Assembly: GCA_022823775.1 (NCBI GenBank)
Contig: JAJEHI010000195.1
Span: 1 to 64,000 of the forward strand
DNA length: 64,000 bases
Direction: 5' to 3'
Source of the DNA: Defluviicoccus sp.
Lineage (GTDB): Bacteria; Pseudomonadota; Alphaproteobacteria; MPNO01
Made by a program: the position numbers and the translations under genes. The notes beneath the pieces are model-generated. The model was not told the DNA's origin and ran no database searches. It saw only the letters and a list, made by a program, of their open reading frames with translations. Of the stretch, positions 17,332 through 26,704 are shown piece by piece; position 1 is the first letter of the stretch; the number at the start of each line of letters is the position of its first letter.

Positions 17332-18519
17332 ATGCAAACGGGTTTGCTGGAACGCGTGACGGGCGCGCTCGATAACGCGCTTTCGGTCGATGTCACCCAG
17401 GAGCTCGTCCGAACGGACAGCACCTGCGGCAAGGAAGCGGCGCTCGCCGCCGAGCTCGAGGAGCGCATCCGGGCGATCGGCGTCGGCAGGGTGTGGCGTG
17501 AGGAGGTTTTCGACGGGCGAAGCAACACGCTGTGGGAGCTCGATAGCGGCAAGCCCGGCCCGCACCTCCTGTTCACCGGACATCTCGATACCAAGCCGGT
17601 CTGCGAGGGCTGGACCCGCGATCCGTTCGACGGGGCGATCGAGGACGGACGCATGTTCGGCCACGGCGTGATGGACATGAAGGCGGGACTCGGCTGCCAG
17701 GTGGGCGCGATCAAGACGATCCTCGATTCCGGTGTCGACTTCTCCGGCAGGATCACCTTCGCGGCGGTCTGCGACCACATGGGAGACCAGACCGGCAGCA
17801 TCGACCTCTTTCGCCGCCACAGCTTCGACCATTGCATCCTCGGCGAACTGACGGGCATGGAGATCTACGTCGCCCATCGCGGGCGGTACTATTTCGACGT
17901 CTCGACGATCGGTCTCTCCGCCCACACCTGCCACAAGGATCTTGCGGTCAACGCGATCGAGAAGATGCTGCCGGTCGCAGAGGAAATCTCGAAGCTCCGT
18001 TATTTCCCCGAAATCGGCGACGAGATGAAGGCGCTCGTCGGACCCGAGCTCTATATCGCGGTGGGGCGGATTTTCGGGGGGCTGTTCCCGGGCGGCCCCT
18101 CGATGATCCCCGACCGCTGCACGATCCGCGTGGACACCAGGCCGCAGCCGGGCGTGCCGCTGGAGGAGGTCGAGGCGCTCATCCAGGGCGCCATCGAGCG
18201 CGCGAAGGAACGCGACCCGGAGATCCGGGTGGAATTGGAAGTCGCGGACCGGAAGAACTCCTTCACGGTCCCGACCGGCGCGCCGGTGGTCCGCTGCCTT
18301 GCCGATGCCTGGGAGACGGTGATGGGCCGGCCGCCGGTATTCGTTGGGGGATCGTGGCTCGGCGACACGGCGAGCTTCGGCGATCTTTGCGAGACCGTGA
18401 TCTTCGGCCCCGGCGGAGAGCCGGTCTACCAGCCCGACGAATCGCTCTCGCTCTCCGACATCGAGACCGCGACGAAGATCAATGCGCTCGCCGCGCTCAA
18501 CCTGCTGGGCGAGGCATGA
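17332..18519 (+). CDS. M20-family (ArgE/DapE-like) hydrolase with altered active-site motifs
   Basis: A 395-residue protein with the M20 two-domain plan: catalytic halves at about residues 1-185 and 295-395, and a lid domain between. Metal motifs TGHLDTKP (His near 84) and HGVMDMKAG (bridging Asp near 117) are present, as is LGELTG. However the catalytic Glu-Glu pair is replaced in AVCDHMGDQTGS, and the last metal His is replaced by Tyr in GPGGEPVYQPDE. It may therefore use different chemistry or be a binding or inactive paralogue. The downstream amidase overlaps by ATGA, suggesting a joint role in breaking an N-acyl or amide compound. Confidence 0.8.
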   Translation: MQTGLLERVTGALDNALSVDVTQELVRTDSTCGKEAALAAELEERIRAIGVGRVWREEVFDGRSNTLWELDSGKPGPHLLFTGHLDTKPVCEGWTRDPFDGAIEDGRMFGHGVMDMKAGLGCQVGAIKTILDSGVDFSGRITFAAVCDHMGDQTGSIDLFRRHSFDHCILGELTGMEIYVAHRGRYYFDVSTIGLSAHTCHKDLAVNAIEKMLPVAEEISKLRYFPEIGDEMKALVGPELYIAVGRIFGGLFPGGPSMIPDRCTIRVDTRPQPGVPLEEVEALIQGAIERAKERDPEIRVELEVADRKNSFTVPTGAPVVRCLADAWETVMGRPPVFVGGSWLGDTASFGDLCETVIFGPGGEPVYQPDESLSLSDIETATKINALAALNLLGEA

Positions 18520-19952
18520 AGTTCACCGATCTGTCGCCGGATCGCTATCGCCGGCTGACCGCGAAGCGGGCGGCGCGCCTGGTCGCCGACAGGATCGTTT
18601 CCCCGGTCCACCTCGCCGAGCACGCCCTCGCTTCGGCGAAGGCGGCGGAGCCTCGGATCAACGCCTATGTACGCTTTCTGGAGGACGACGCCCTTCGCTG
18701 GGCGGGCGAACGCGAAGCGGAGGCCCGTGCCGGGCGGCTGAGAGGAAAACTGCATGGCGTGCCGATCGCGGTGAAGGACAATTTCTATCTGGCCGGTCAC
18801 CCGGTCTCGCGCGGCTCGCGAACCGCGTCGGACGCCCCCGCGACCGGAAACGCGCCGGCGATCGAGCGGATTCTCGCCGCCGGGGCGGTGATCGTCGGCA
18901 AGACGACCATGCCGGAATTCGGCTGGAAGGGAACCGGAAGCTCGCCGCTGACCGGCATCACCCGCAACCCGTGGGACCCTTCCAGGAATCCCGGCGGTTC
19001 GAGCTCGGGCTCGGCGGCGACGGTCGCCTCCGGCGCGGTCCCGATCGCGCTCGGCTCCGACGCCGGCGGGTCGATCCGCATCCCGGCCGCGTTCTGCGGC
19101 GTGGCTGGCTTCAAGCCGACGCTCGGCCGCATCCCCGTCTGGCCCGGAACCGTGACAGAGTCCCTGTCCCACGTCGGACCCCTCGCCCGCTCCGTCGAGG
19201 ACGTCGCAGTAACCGTAGCGGCAACCGCGGGTCCCGACCCCCGCGATCCGCTGTCCTGCGGCGCTTCCGGGGACACCTCGTGGCAGGCGCTCGCCCGGCT
19301 CCGCGCCGGATCGTTGCGTATTGCGGTCGCCGCCGAGCCCTTCGGCGTCGCCCCCGGGGACGGGGTGGCAGCGGTCTTCGGGCACGCGACCGACCGTCTT
19401 CGGGAGACTATCCCCGCCGACTGGACGGAAACCGACCTCGATATCGCGTTGCCGCGCGGCATCTTCGAGACCCTGTGGGTGACGGGCCGCGGCTTCGGCT
19501 TCAGCAACGTCATCGCCGCGCGGGGCGCGGAGATGGATCCGGGGCTGGTGCGTTGCGGGGCGCTGGCGCAAGCCTATTCGCTCGCGGATTTTCTCGGGGC
19601 GATGGACAGCCGGCGCAGGCTGAACGCCCAACTCGCCGCGACGCTCGAAGCTTGCGACGTGCTGGTCACGCCGACCATGCCGCTGACGGCTTTCGCCGCC
19701 GAGGACGAGGTGCCGCCCGGCGGCGAGGCCGACGCGCCGCTCCCCTGGGTTACCTGGACGCCCTATACATACCCGTTCAACCTGTCGGGACAGCCGGCGC
19801 TTTCGATTCCCTGCGGATTCGACGAGAACCGGCTGCCGGTCGGTCTCCAGGCGATCGGGAAATCGGGCGCCGACCGGCTCGTTCTCGCGGTCGGACGGCG
19901 TTTCGAAAGAATTCTCGGAAGGCCGCGACCGGCCCCGCTCAATGCGCCATGA
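18516..19952 (+). CDS. Amidase-signature-family hydrolase
   Basis: A 478-residue amidase with the Ser-cisSer-Lys triad: the Lys in GVPIAVKDNFYLAG near residue 86, and the Gly/Ser-rich signature NPGGSSSGSAA near residue 165 followed by GSDAGGSIRIPAAFCG near 185 holding the nucleophile. It hydrolyses amides to acids and ammonia. The start at 18,516 overlaps the stop of the M20-like gene (ATGA). The 3' end overlaps the convergent stress-protein gene by 14 bases. A GatA role is unlikely because gatB/gatC are absent and it is linked to a catabolic gene. Confidence 0.9.
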   Translation: MKFTDLSPDRYRRLTAKRAARLVADRIVSPVHLAEHALASAKAAEPRINAYVRFLEDDALRWAGEREAEARAGRLRGKLHGVPIAVKDNFYLAGHPVSRGSRTASDAPATGNAPAIERILAAGAVIVGKTTMPEFGWKGTGSSPLTGITRNPWDPSRNPGGSSSGSAATVASGAVPIALGSDAGGSIRIPAAFCGVAGFKPTLGRIPVWPGTVTESLSHVGPLARSVEDVAVTVAATAGPDPRDPLSCGASGDTSWQALARLRAGSLRIAVAAEPFGVAPGDGVAAVFGHATDRLRETIPADWTETDLDIALPRGIFETLWVTGRGFGFSNVIAARGAEMDPGLVRCGALAQAYSLADFLGAMDSRRRLNAQLAATLEACDVLVTPTMPLTAFAAEDEVPPGGEADAPLPWVTWTPYTYPFNLSGQPALSIPCGFDENRLPVGLQAIGKSGADRLVLAVGRRFERILGRPRPAPLNAP

Positions 19953-20808
19953 ATATCGGCATTTCCGCCCGGGTCAGCACATGCTGGGTTACCCCGCCGA
20001 GGATGAGCTGACGCAGCCGGCTGCGGGAGAATGCGCCCATGACCAGAAGGTCGGCGCCGATGGCGCTCGCTTCCGCCAACAGGACCTCGCCGATGGAACG
20101 GTAGTCCGGGGAGAGATCCCTGATCTCGGCGTCGATCCCGTGCCACGCGAGGTTTTCGCGGATCGCCTCGGCGGACGGTCCCTGCTTCGCGCCGGTGGTA
20201 ACGGAGAGCAGGCGGACCTTCTTCGACCGTTCCAGCAGCAACGCCTTGGCGGCGTGGAACGCGCGCGCCGCCGGGCCGCTCCGGTTCCAGCCGACCAGCA
20301 CGGTCTCGCCGATACTCGCCGGCGGCGTCGGCGGGGCGACCAGCACCGGACGGCCGGTCGAGAAAATAGCCGACTCCACGCTCAGCAGGTCGAGGTTGGA
20401 GGATCCGCCAAGGGGACGGCCGACGACGATCATGTCGTAGGCGCCGCCGCGTCGCGCGACCACGTCGGGGCCGAACTCGTCGACCGCTTCCCAGCTCACC
20501 GACGGGTGATCGGAATGGTCGGCCAGGGTGCGAATTTCGAACCCTGTCTCTTCGACGAAGGCATCGAAACGCGTGCGGGAAGCGGCCTCGATCTCGTTGG
20601 CGCGCTCGATATGCTCCGCCTCAAGGTCGTGGCTGACATAGGCGTGGATGCCCTCGTAACCCATGGCGGCGATCGCCCGCGGCCGCTCGCGGACATGGGT
20701 GACCGCCACGTGAGCCGAGAATTGCCGGGCAATCGTACCGGCGGCATGGAGCACCGAAGCGTCGGTCTCCGGCTCTATCAGCAAGGCGAGAATGGACCGC
20801 GTCGTCAT
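19939..20808 (-). CDS. Tandem universal stress protein (two UspA domains)
   Basis: A 289-residue cytoplasmic protein with two Usp folds, residues 1-150 and 165-289. The second domain carries the ATP-binding G-x2-G-x9-G(S/T) type motif in MGAFSRSRLRQLILGGVTQHV. The first domain has the equivalent region degraded (VGRPLGGSSNLDLLSVESAIF). Two-domain Usp proteins respond to oxidative or energy stress. It is a single-gene unit, convergent with the amidase. Confidence 0.88.
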   Translation of the reverse strand: MTTRSILALLIEPETDASVLHAAGTIARQFSAHVAVTHVRERPRAIAAMGYEGIHAYVSHDLEAEHIERANEIEAASRTRFDAFVEETGFEIRTLADHSDHPSVSWEAVDEFGPDVVARRGGAYDMIVVGRPLGGSSNLDLLSVESAIFSTGRPVLVAPPTPPASIGETVLVGWNRSGPAARAFHAAKALLLERSKKVRLLSVTTGAKQGPSAEAIRENLAWHGIDAEIRDLSPDYRSIGEVLLAEASAIGADLLVMGAFSRSRLRQLILGGVTQHVLTRAEMPIFMAH

Positions 20809-20900
20809 CGTAGCCCCCTACCCCGGGAACGGTATCCTCGCGCCGTCCCGCTTTCAATATAGGCCCGCGAGAGAGAAATTCGAGGCGGACCCAATATCGA

Positions 20901-21230
20901 TCAACTCGTCAGCTTGCAGCGCCGCCAGCGTTCGGCGGCCCCTTCGCCGACCGTCACGTCGAGATCGTATTCGCCGAGCAGGATCATGTTTACCGTCTTT
21001 CCGGCACCGTCCTCGCCGGGGGGAACCACATAGCGGAACCCGTGCCGGTCGTAATCGCCGGTCATCGAGGTGCCGCCCGGCGTCACGATTCTGGGCCCGT
21101 CGATCCGCATCGACCGGCTGCCCTCGCACCACATTCCGTCGATGGCGTCGGCCCGCGCGTCGGGCGCCGTGGCCGCGCAGACGGCCGCCACGATCGACGC
21201 GGTCAGGAAGGCGCGTGCCGATACCCTCAT
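20901..21230 (-). CDS. Small secreted protein of unknown function
   Basis: A 109-residue protein with a clear signal peptide (residues 1-27, ending PDARADA). The mature part of about 80 residues has two Cys (MWCEGSRSM and RRCKLTS) that could form a disulfide, and a beta-rich pattern (PRIVTPGGTSMTGDYDRHGFRYVVP). I do not recognise a named family, although the WCEGSRSMRIDGPRIVTPGG pattern looks like small alphaproteobacterial periplasmic proteins. No neighbour suggests a role. Confidence 0.7.
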   Translation of the reverse strand: MRVSARAFLTASIVAAVCAATAPDARADAIDGMWCEGSRSMRIDGPRIVTPGGTSMTGDYDRHGFRYVVPPGEDGAGKTVNMILLGEYDLDVTVGEGAAERWRRCKLTS

Positions 21231-21352
21231 GGAAGCCTCCTCTCCCGATAATAAGCGAATTTCGGGTTTCGCAAACCACGCCGCGTCCAGGTTGACGCCC
21301 GGTCCCGGCGGTGCCGATACTTGCGCCCGGTCGCGGTCCTGGCGGAGTCGAG

Positions 21353-23416
21353 GTGTTTAGGTCGGTCGAGCAGCTTTTCAGGCCGCGTTCCGTTGCCATC
21401 GTAGGCGCGTCCGATAGCGGGGCCGGCGGCTGGCCGCGCGCGATCTTCGGCAACCTCGAGCATGCCGGCTTCCCTGTCCCCGTCTATCTGATCAACCCGC
21501 GGCGCGAACGCCTCTGGGACCGCGAGGTCTACCCGTCCTTCGCGAGCCTGCCCGAGCCGGTCGACCTCGCGCTCACCCTCATCCCCGCGGAGAGCGTGGC
21601 GGACACGCTCGCCGACGGACTCGCCAACGGGCTCAAGGCCGCGCTGGTCTTCGCCGCGAGGTTCGGCGAGGGCGGCGACGAGGCGGGCGGAGCGCGCGCC
21701 CGCGAGCTCGCGGAGCTCTGCGAGAAGGGGCTCCGGGTCTGCGGACCCAACTGCATGGGCGCGCTCGCGCTTCCCGAGTCCCACCTCTTCTACCCGGCGG
21801 AGCGGGTGCGCTCGCTTCCGCGGGGCGGCGTCGGCGTCGTCTTCCAGTCCGGCGGGACCTTCCAGTACTGGCTTTCCCAGGGCGCCGTCCGCGGCCTCGG
21901 CTTCAGCTACGCGGTGTCAAGCGGAAACGAGCTCGACCTCGACGTCGCCGACTACATCGCCTTCCTCGTCGACGACCCGGAGACCCGGGTCATCGCCTGC
22001 ATGCTCGAGGGGATTCGCCGCCCGGAAGCCTTCATGGCGGCCGCCGCCAAGGCTCTCGCCGCGGGCAAGCCCATCGTGGCGGTCAAGACGGGAGCGAGCG
22101 AACGCGGCCGTTCCGCGACCGAAAGCCATACCGGGGCAGTCGCCGGCGACGACGACATCTTCAACGCGGTTTGCGAGCGGTACGGCATCGTTCGCTGCCA
22201 CGGTCTCGACGACCTGATCGAAACGGCGCTGATGTTCGCGACCGCGCGTCTTCCGAAGGGTCCGCGCGTGGCGTTCGCCGGTTACTCGGGCGGAGCCACG
22301 GGGCTCTTCCTCGACTACGCGAGCGAGGTCGGCCTGCCGGTCGCGGCGTTGAGCGTGGAAACGAAGACGACGATCGCGCCGCTTCTGGACCGGGGACTCC
22401 AACCGTCCAACCCGCTCGACGGCGGCGCCGGGCTCGCCGGACGGCAGGCCGACTTCAGGCAAATCTGCAAGGCGATCGCGGACGATCCCGGCGTCGACAT
22501 CCTTTCGATGCAGGGACAGCTTCCGGCGCGAGAGGACGACCGGGCCGACCCGGAGGTATTCGCTCACGCGGCCCGCGGCGCGGCCTCCGTGGTCGCGCAT
22601 GGGCGCATGGGCCAGAACGTGACCGGCGCGGGGCGCGCGTTCCAGAGAGCGGCCGGCGTGCCCTTCCTGCAGGGGCTGCCGGAGACGGTTCGCGCGCTGA
22701 AGGCCCTCGGTCGTTATGCCGAGCGCAGAGGGCGCGGTGCGGTCCCCGCGCGCGGGCCGGCAACTCCGCTCTCCGGCACGGCCGCGGAATTGCTGGCCGC
22801 CGCGGGTGTTCCGGAACCGGGAGGCGGACATGCCGCGAACGCCGCCGAGGCGGCCGAGGTCGCGGACAGCATCGGCTATCCGGTAGCGCTCAAGATCGTC
22901 TCGCCCCAGGCCGTTCACAAGACCGAGGTCGGCGGCGTGGCGCTCGGTCTTGGCGATGCCGATACCGTCCTCCGAGCCGCGGGGGAGATGGAAACCCGGC
23001 TGGAGCGGGCCCAGCCCGGCGCCCGCCGCGACGGGTTCCTGGTTCAGGAGATGGTGGAGGGGCTCGAAACGTTCGTCGGCCTGCGCGACGACCCGCAGTT
23101 CGGGCCGTTCATCGTGGCGGGGCTGGGCGGTATCCATGTCGAAGCGCTGGGCGACCTCGCCTTCAGGCTTCTCCCCATCGAGGAGGCGGATGCCCGCGAA
23201 ATGCTCGACTCGCTGCGCGGTGGGGCGCTTCTCGGTCCGTTCCGCGGCCAGCCGGCGCGCGACACGGACGCGCTGGTTCGCGCGATGCTGACGGCCGGAG
23301 ACGTCTATCTCGGCGTCCGCGACCGCTTCGCCGATATTGAAATCAACCCGCTGACCGTCCTCGCCGAAGGCGAAGGCGTGCGGGCGGTGGACATCAGGGA
23401 GACACCCCGGCGATGA
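21353..23416 (+). CDS. Acyl-CoA ligase, ADP-forming (acetate-CoA ligase family)
   Basis: A 687-residue protein joining the alpha and beta parts of NDP-forming acyl-CoA synthetases. A CoA-binding domain (residues 1-130; FRPRSVAIVGASD) and a succinyl-CoA-ligase-like domain with the phospho-acceptor His in SATESHTGAVAGDD (near 259) come first. A C-terminal ATP-grasp domain follows (about 465-687; ALKIVSPQAVHKTEVGGVALGL). It makes an acyl-CoA from a free acid with ATP. The GTG start at 21,353 fits the first conserved strand and follows a GGAG site. The next gene overlaps by ATGA, so it opens a catabolic operon. Confidence 0.9.
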   Translation: MFRSVEQLFRPRSVAIVGASDSGAGGWPRAIFGNLEHAGFPVPVYLINPRRERLWDREVYPSFASLPEPVDLALTLIPAESVADTLADGLANGLKAALVFAARFGEGGDEAGGARARELAELCEKGLRVCGPNCMGALALPESHLFYPAERVRSLPRGGVGVVFQSGGTFQYWLSQGAVRGLGFSYAVSSGNELDLDVADYIAFLVDDPETRVIACMLEGIRRPEAFMAAAAKALAAGKPIVAVKTGASERGRSATESHTGAVAGDDDIFNAVCERYGIVRCHGLDDLIETALMFATARLPKGPRVAFAGYSGGATGLFLDYASEVGLPVAALSVETKTTIAPLLDRGLQPSNPLDGGAGLAGRQADFRQICKAIADDPGVDILSMQGQLPAREDDRADPEVFAHAARGAASVVAHGRMGQNVTGAGRAFQRAAGVPFLQGLPETVRALKALGRYAERRGRGAVPARGPATPLSGTAAELLAAAGVPEPGGGHAANAAEAAEVADSIGYPVALKIVSPQAVHKTEVGGVALGLGDADTVLRAAGEMETRLERAQPGARRDGFLVQEMVEGLETFVGLRDDPQFGPFIVAGLGGIHVEALGDLAFRLLPIEEADAREMLDSLRGGALLGPFRGQPARDTDALVRAMLTAGDVYLGVRDRFADIEINPLTVLAEGEGVRAVDIRETPRR

Positions 23417-24597
23417 GGGACGGAGCGCATGACGACGCGATGAATTTCGATCTCCCCGAAGAGCTCGCGATGCTCAGGGAGACGGTCCGGCGTTTCGTCG
23501 ACCGCGAACTGATCCCGATCGAGCGGGAGACCTGCGAGGGCGGCAAGATCAAGCCGGACGTGCGCGGCGTGCTGGAGGAGAAGGCGAAGGCGCTCGGCCT
23601 CTGGCTCTACGACGTGCCGGAGGAATACGGAGGGCTGGGCCTCGGCCTGCTCGCCCGCACGGTGGTGTGGTCCGAGCTCGGCCGCACCATCGCCCTCCCC
23701 TCGCGCAACGCCAGCATATTCGGCCCGTCGGTCAGCCCCATCCTCTACTTCCTCAACGAAGAGCAGAAGGAACGCTATCTGCTGCCGGTCATCGCGGGCG
23801 AGAAGAAGGCATGCTTCGCCCAGACCGAGCCCGATGCCGGGGGCGATCCCGGCGCGATGCGGTCGACCGCGGTCCGCGACGGCGACCATTACGTGATCAA
23901 CGGGACGAAGCGGTTCATCACCGGCGCCGACGAGGCGGATTTCGCCCAGGTCTTCGCCGCAACGGATCGGGAGAAGGGATCGCGCGGCGGCATATCCGGC
24001 TTCCTCGTCGACATGAACACGCCGGGGGTGAAGCTGCTCAGGCCGCAGGAAACGATGATGGACGACCGGCCTTGGGAGATCGCCTTCGAGGACGTGCGGG
24101 TGCCGGTGGAAAACCGCATCGGCGAAGAGGGCGAAGGGTTCAGGTTCGCGCAGAACTGGATCAGCGCCGGACGAATCCGCCATGGCGCGCGCGGCATCGG
24201 CGTGATGGAACGTTGCCTCGAACTGGGCGCCGGCTATGCGAAGGAACGGGTAACCTTCGGCAAACCGCTCGCCGAGCGCCAGGCCGTCCAGTGGATGCTG
24301 GTCGACACCTACGCCGATCTGCACCAGCTGCGGCTGATGGTCCACCATGCCGCCTGGAAAGCCGACCGCGGCGAGGATGTCCGCTACGAGGCTTACATGT
24401 GCAAGTACCTCGGCGACACCAAGTCGTTCGAAGCGGCCGACCGTTGCCTGCAGATCCATGGCGGGATCGGCCTTACCACCGATCTCCCCATCGAACGGAT
24501 GTGGCGCGACCAGCGGAGTTTCGTGATCACCGAGGGCCCGACGGAGATCCTTAAGATGGCACTCGCCCGCCGCGTCCTGCGCGAATACGCCGGATGA
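23413..24597 (+). CDS. Acyl-CoA dehydrogenase
   Basis: A 394-residue FAD enzyme that introduces a 2,3-double bond in an acyl-CoA. Family features are the N-terminal helical domain, FAQTEPDAGGDPGAMRSTAVRDG near residue 137, INGTKRFITGADEADF, and the C-terminal IHGGIGLTTDLPIERMWRDQRSFVITEGPTEI split around the flavin and catalytic region, with the probable base Glu in ITEGP. The ATG at 23,413 overlaps the upstream stop (ATGA). The ATG at 23,440 (MNFDLPEEL) is an alternative start that better matches typical N-termini. It acts after the ligase and before the hydratase in the same operon. Confidence 0.92.
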   Translation: MRDGAHDDAMNFDLPEELAMLRETVRRFVDRELIPIERETCEGGKIKPDVRGVLEEKAKALGLWLYDVPEEYGGLGLGLLARTVVWSELGRTIALPSRNASIFGPSVSPILYFLNEEQKERYLLPVIAGEKKACFAQTEPDAGGDPGAMRSTAVRDGDHYVINGTKRFITGADEADFAQVFAATDREKGSRGGISGFLVDMNTPGVKLLRPQETMMDDRPWEIAFEDVRVPVENRIGEEGEGFRFAQNWISAGRIRHGARGIGVMERCLELGAGYAKERVTFGKPLAERQAVQWMLVDTYADLHQLRLMVHHAAWKADRGEDVRYEAYMCKYLGDTKSFEAADRCLQIHGGIGLTTDLPIERMWRDQRSFVITEGPTEILKMALARRVLREYAG

Positions 24598-24684
24598 CGC
24601 GGGCGCCGCTTTGACTGTCCGCCCCGCTCGAATAAGCTTTTCCCACCCGCGAACGCGAAACGCAGGAAGTCCGAAGGAGAGGTC

Positions 24685-25533
24685 ATGGCCGACTACAATT
24701 ACGAATGCGTGAGGGTCGAGGTCCGGGACGGTATCGGCTGGGCGATCATGAACCGGCCCGAGAAGCGCAACGCCATGAGCCCGCAGCTCCACTACGACAT
24801 GGACGATGCGCTGGGCCGGCTCGAAACCGACCCGGACGCGCGTGTGGTCGTGGTCACCGGGGCGGGCGGCAATTTCAGCGCCGGGCAGGATCTCAAGAAG
24901 TTCTTCCGCGAACTCGAGAACGATCCCTTCGAGCGCAAGAAGGCGCAGCGCTACGCCAACAGCTGGCGCTGGCAGCGGCTCTACAACTACGACAAGCCGA
25001 CCGTCGCGATGATCCACGGCTATTGCGTGGGCGGCGCCTTCATGCAGCTTCTCGCGACCGATTTCGCCATCGCGGCGAAGAGCGCGACCTTTTCGCTGTC
25101 GGAGGTCAACTGGGGCATCCTGCCGGGCGCGCTGGTCGCCAAGGTGGTATCTGACACGGTGCTGCCGCGCCACGCGCTCTACTATGCCTGCCTGGGCGAC
25201 CCGTTCGACGGCGACGAGGCGGCGCGCATCGGCATGGTCAACTACGCTGTCCCGGACGACGACCTCGAGTCGGAGACCGTCAAGCTGGCCGAAAAGCTGA
25301 TGAAGAAGAGCCCGGCGGTGCTGCGCGCGACCAAGCAGGCGGTCCGTCAGGTCCGCACGATGGATTTCGACCAGGCATACGACTACCTCGCCGCCAAGGG
25401 TCAGTCGATCAAGGTGGGCGACGCGGAGGACTCCTACAACACGGGACTTCGCCAGTTTCTCGACGAGAAGAGCTACAAGCCGACATTCGAGCCGTTCAAG
25501 CTCGGAACGCTCTTGTCGGATCAAAGGGACTAG
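24685..25533 (+). CDS. Enoyl-CoA hydratase-family protein, hydroxycinnamoyl-CoA hydratase/lyase-like
   Basis: A 282-residue crotonase-fold protein. The run NRPEKRNAMSPQLHYDMDDA, the SEVNWGILPGALVAK block (Glu near residue 139) and the C-terminal RQFLDEKSYKP strongly resemble p-hydroxycinnamoyl-CoA hydratase/lyase. That enzyme splits feruloyl-CoA into vanillin and acetyl-CoA. At positions matching the phenol-binding residues I read Gln (AGQDL), Phe (KKFF) and Met (GGAFM) rather than the Met, Tyr and Ser I recall for that enzyme. The acyl substrate may therefore differ. It lies 87 bp after the dehydrogenase and 28 bp before tctC. Confidence 0.85.
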   Translation: MADYNYECVRVEVRDGIGWAIMNRPEKRNAMSPQLHYDMDDALGRLETDPDARVVVVTGAGGNFSAGQDLKKFFRELENDPFERKKAQRYANSWRWQRLYNYDKPTVAMIHGYCVGGAFMQLLATDFAIAAKSATFSLSEVNWGILPGALVAKVVSDTVLPRHALYYACLGDPFDGDEAARIGMVNYAVPDDDLESETVKLAEKLMKKSPAVLRATKQAVRQVRTMDFDQAYDYLAAKGQSIKVGDAEDSYNTGLRQFLDEKSYKPTFEPFKLGTLLSDQRD

Positions 25534-25561
25534 ACGGCACACAACAAGGGGAGAGACGACG

Positions 25562-26632
25562 ATGAAACGAGTGCTCAGCACGGCCCTGGCGGGCGCGGCG
25601 ATAGCTCTGGTGGGCCTCGCCGGCGCGGCGGAGGCGCAGTTCTACAAGGGCAAGCGCATAACCATCCTGATCAACTACTCGGCGGGCGGGCCCACCGACA
25701 TCGAGGGGCGGCTCGTCGCCAAGCATCTGAGCAAGCACATTCCGGGCAACCCGCGCATCATCGTGAAGAACGTCCCGGGCGCGGGCGGCATCACCGGCTC
25801 GAATTACATGGGCGAGGTGGCGAAGCCCGACGGGCTGTCGCTTGCGATATTCACCCCGCCGCTGATCTCGCAGGTGCTCCAGGATCCGGGGCTGAGGGTG
25901 GACTTCTCCAAGTTCGTCTGGCTCGCGGGGATCGGCCATCCCCAGGTCTGCTACATCCGCAAGGACGCTGGCTCCGGCGTGAGCTCGGTCGAGGACGTGC
26001 TGAAGATCAAGGGGTTCAAGGCCGCCGGGATGCGGACCACGTCGTCGCACGACCTCCGGTTCCGCATGGCGCTCGATCTGCTCGGCGCGGACTACAAGTA
26101 CGTCACCGGATACAAGGGGCTCGCCAAGGTCGTCGCCGGCGTGATGCAGAACGAGACCCAGTTCTCCTGCGGCTCGGTGCCGGGCTTCCGGAAGAACGTC
26201 GAGCCCAACCTGATCGAGCCCGGCCATGCGATATCGCTCTGGTACTACTCGGCGGTCGATCCGAAGGGCATGGAAGTGCGCAACCCGCATCTCAAGGGCA
26301 TCCCGACCTATCTCGACGTCTACAAGAAGCTGAAGGGCAAGAGTCCTTCCGGCGTGCGCTACGACGCCTTCCAGCTGATCAACAACCTGTCGGTGAGCAT
26401 GCTTCGCGGCTCGTTCGTGCCCGAGGGCACGCCCGACGAGGCGGTCAAGGCGCTCCGCGCGGCCTGGGAGGCGCTCGCCAAGGACAAGGACTTCGCCGCC
26501 GACTACACCAAGGTAATCAAGGCGCCGCCGAACATCATCCTGGCCGCGGCGGCCCAGGCCCATGTCGACGCGGCGGGCAAGGTCTCGCCGGAGATCGTCG
26601 CCTTCTTCAAGGATCTTATCGGCCGGAAATAG
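25562..26632 (+). CDS. Tripartite tricarboxylate transporter substrate-binding protein (TctC/Bug family)
   Basis: A 356-residue periplasmic binding protein with a signal peptide (residues 1-25, ending GAAEA/QFYKG). The family start FYKGKRITILINYSAGGPTDIEGRLVAKHL and the NVPGAGGITGSNYMGEVAKPDG block are present. It captures a carboxylate for the TctAB permease encoded next. It is slightly longer than typical Bug proteins (about 320). The start has a good ribosome site (ggggagagacgacg). A strong hairpin separates it from the permease gene, as is usual where the binding protein is made in excess. Confidence 0.9.
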   Translation: MKRVLSTALAGAAIALVGLAGAAEAQFYKGKRITILINYSAGGPTDIEGRLVAKHLSKHIPGNPRIIVKNVPGAGGITGSNYMGEVAKPDGLSLAIFTPPLISQVLQDPGLRVDFSKFVWLAGIGHPQVCYIRKDAGSGVSSVEDVLKIKGFKAAGMRTTSSHDLRFRMALDLLGADYKYVTGYKGLAKVVAGVMQNETQFSCGSVPGFRKNVEPNLIEPGHAISLWYYSAVDPKGMEVRNPHLKGIPTYLDVYKKLKGKSPSGVRYDAFQLINNLSVSMLRGSFVPEGTPDEAVKALRAAWEALAKDKDFAADYTKVIKAPPNIILAAAAQAHVDAAGKVSPEIVAFFKDLIGRK

Positions 26633-26659
26633 CCGATACGCTCCTGACGCAGTGGCGTA

Positions 26660-26684
26660 CCCGGGCGGCGCGACGCCGCCCGGG
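26660..26684 (+). terminator. Strong stem-loop between tctC and the permease gene
   Basis: A perfect 11-bp stem (cccgggcggcg and cgccgcccggg) with a three-base loop and no T-run. It probably acts as an attenuator or 3'-end protector that raises tctC mRNA relative to the permease message. Confidence 0.7.
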
Positions 26685-26704
26685 CGTCCCGTCCGGACCT
26701 TCCG

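Noticed and set aside
18516-19952. GatA subunit of the amidotransferase.
   Set aside because: It has the amidase signature but no gatB or gatC beside it, and it is translationally coupled to an M20-like gene, so a catabolic amidase is more likely.
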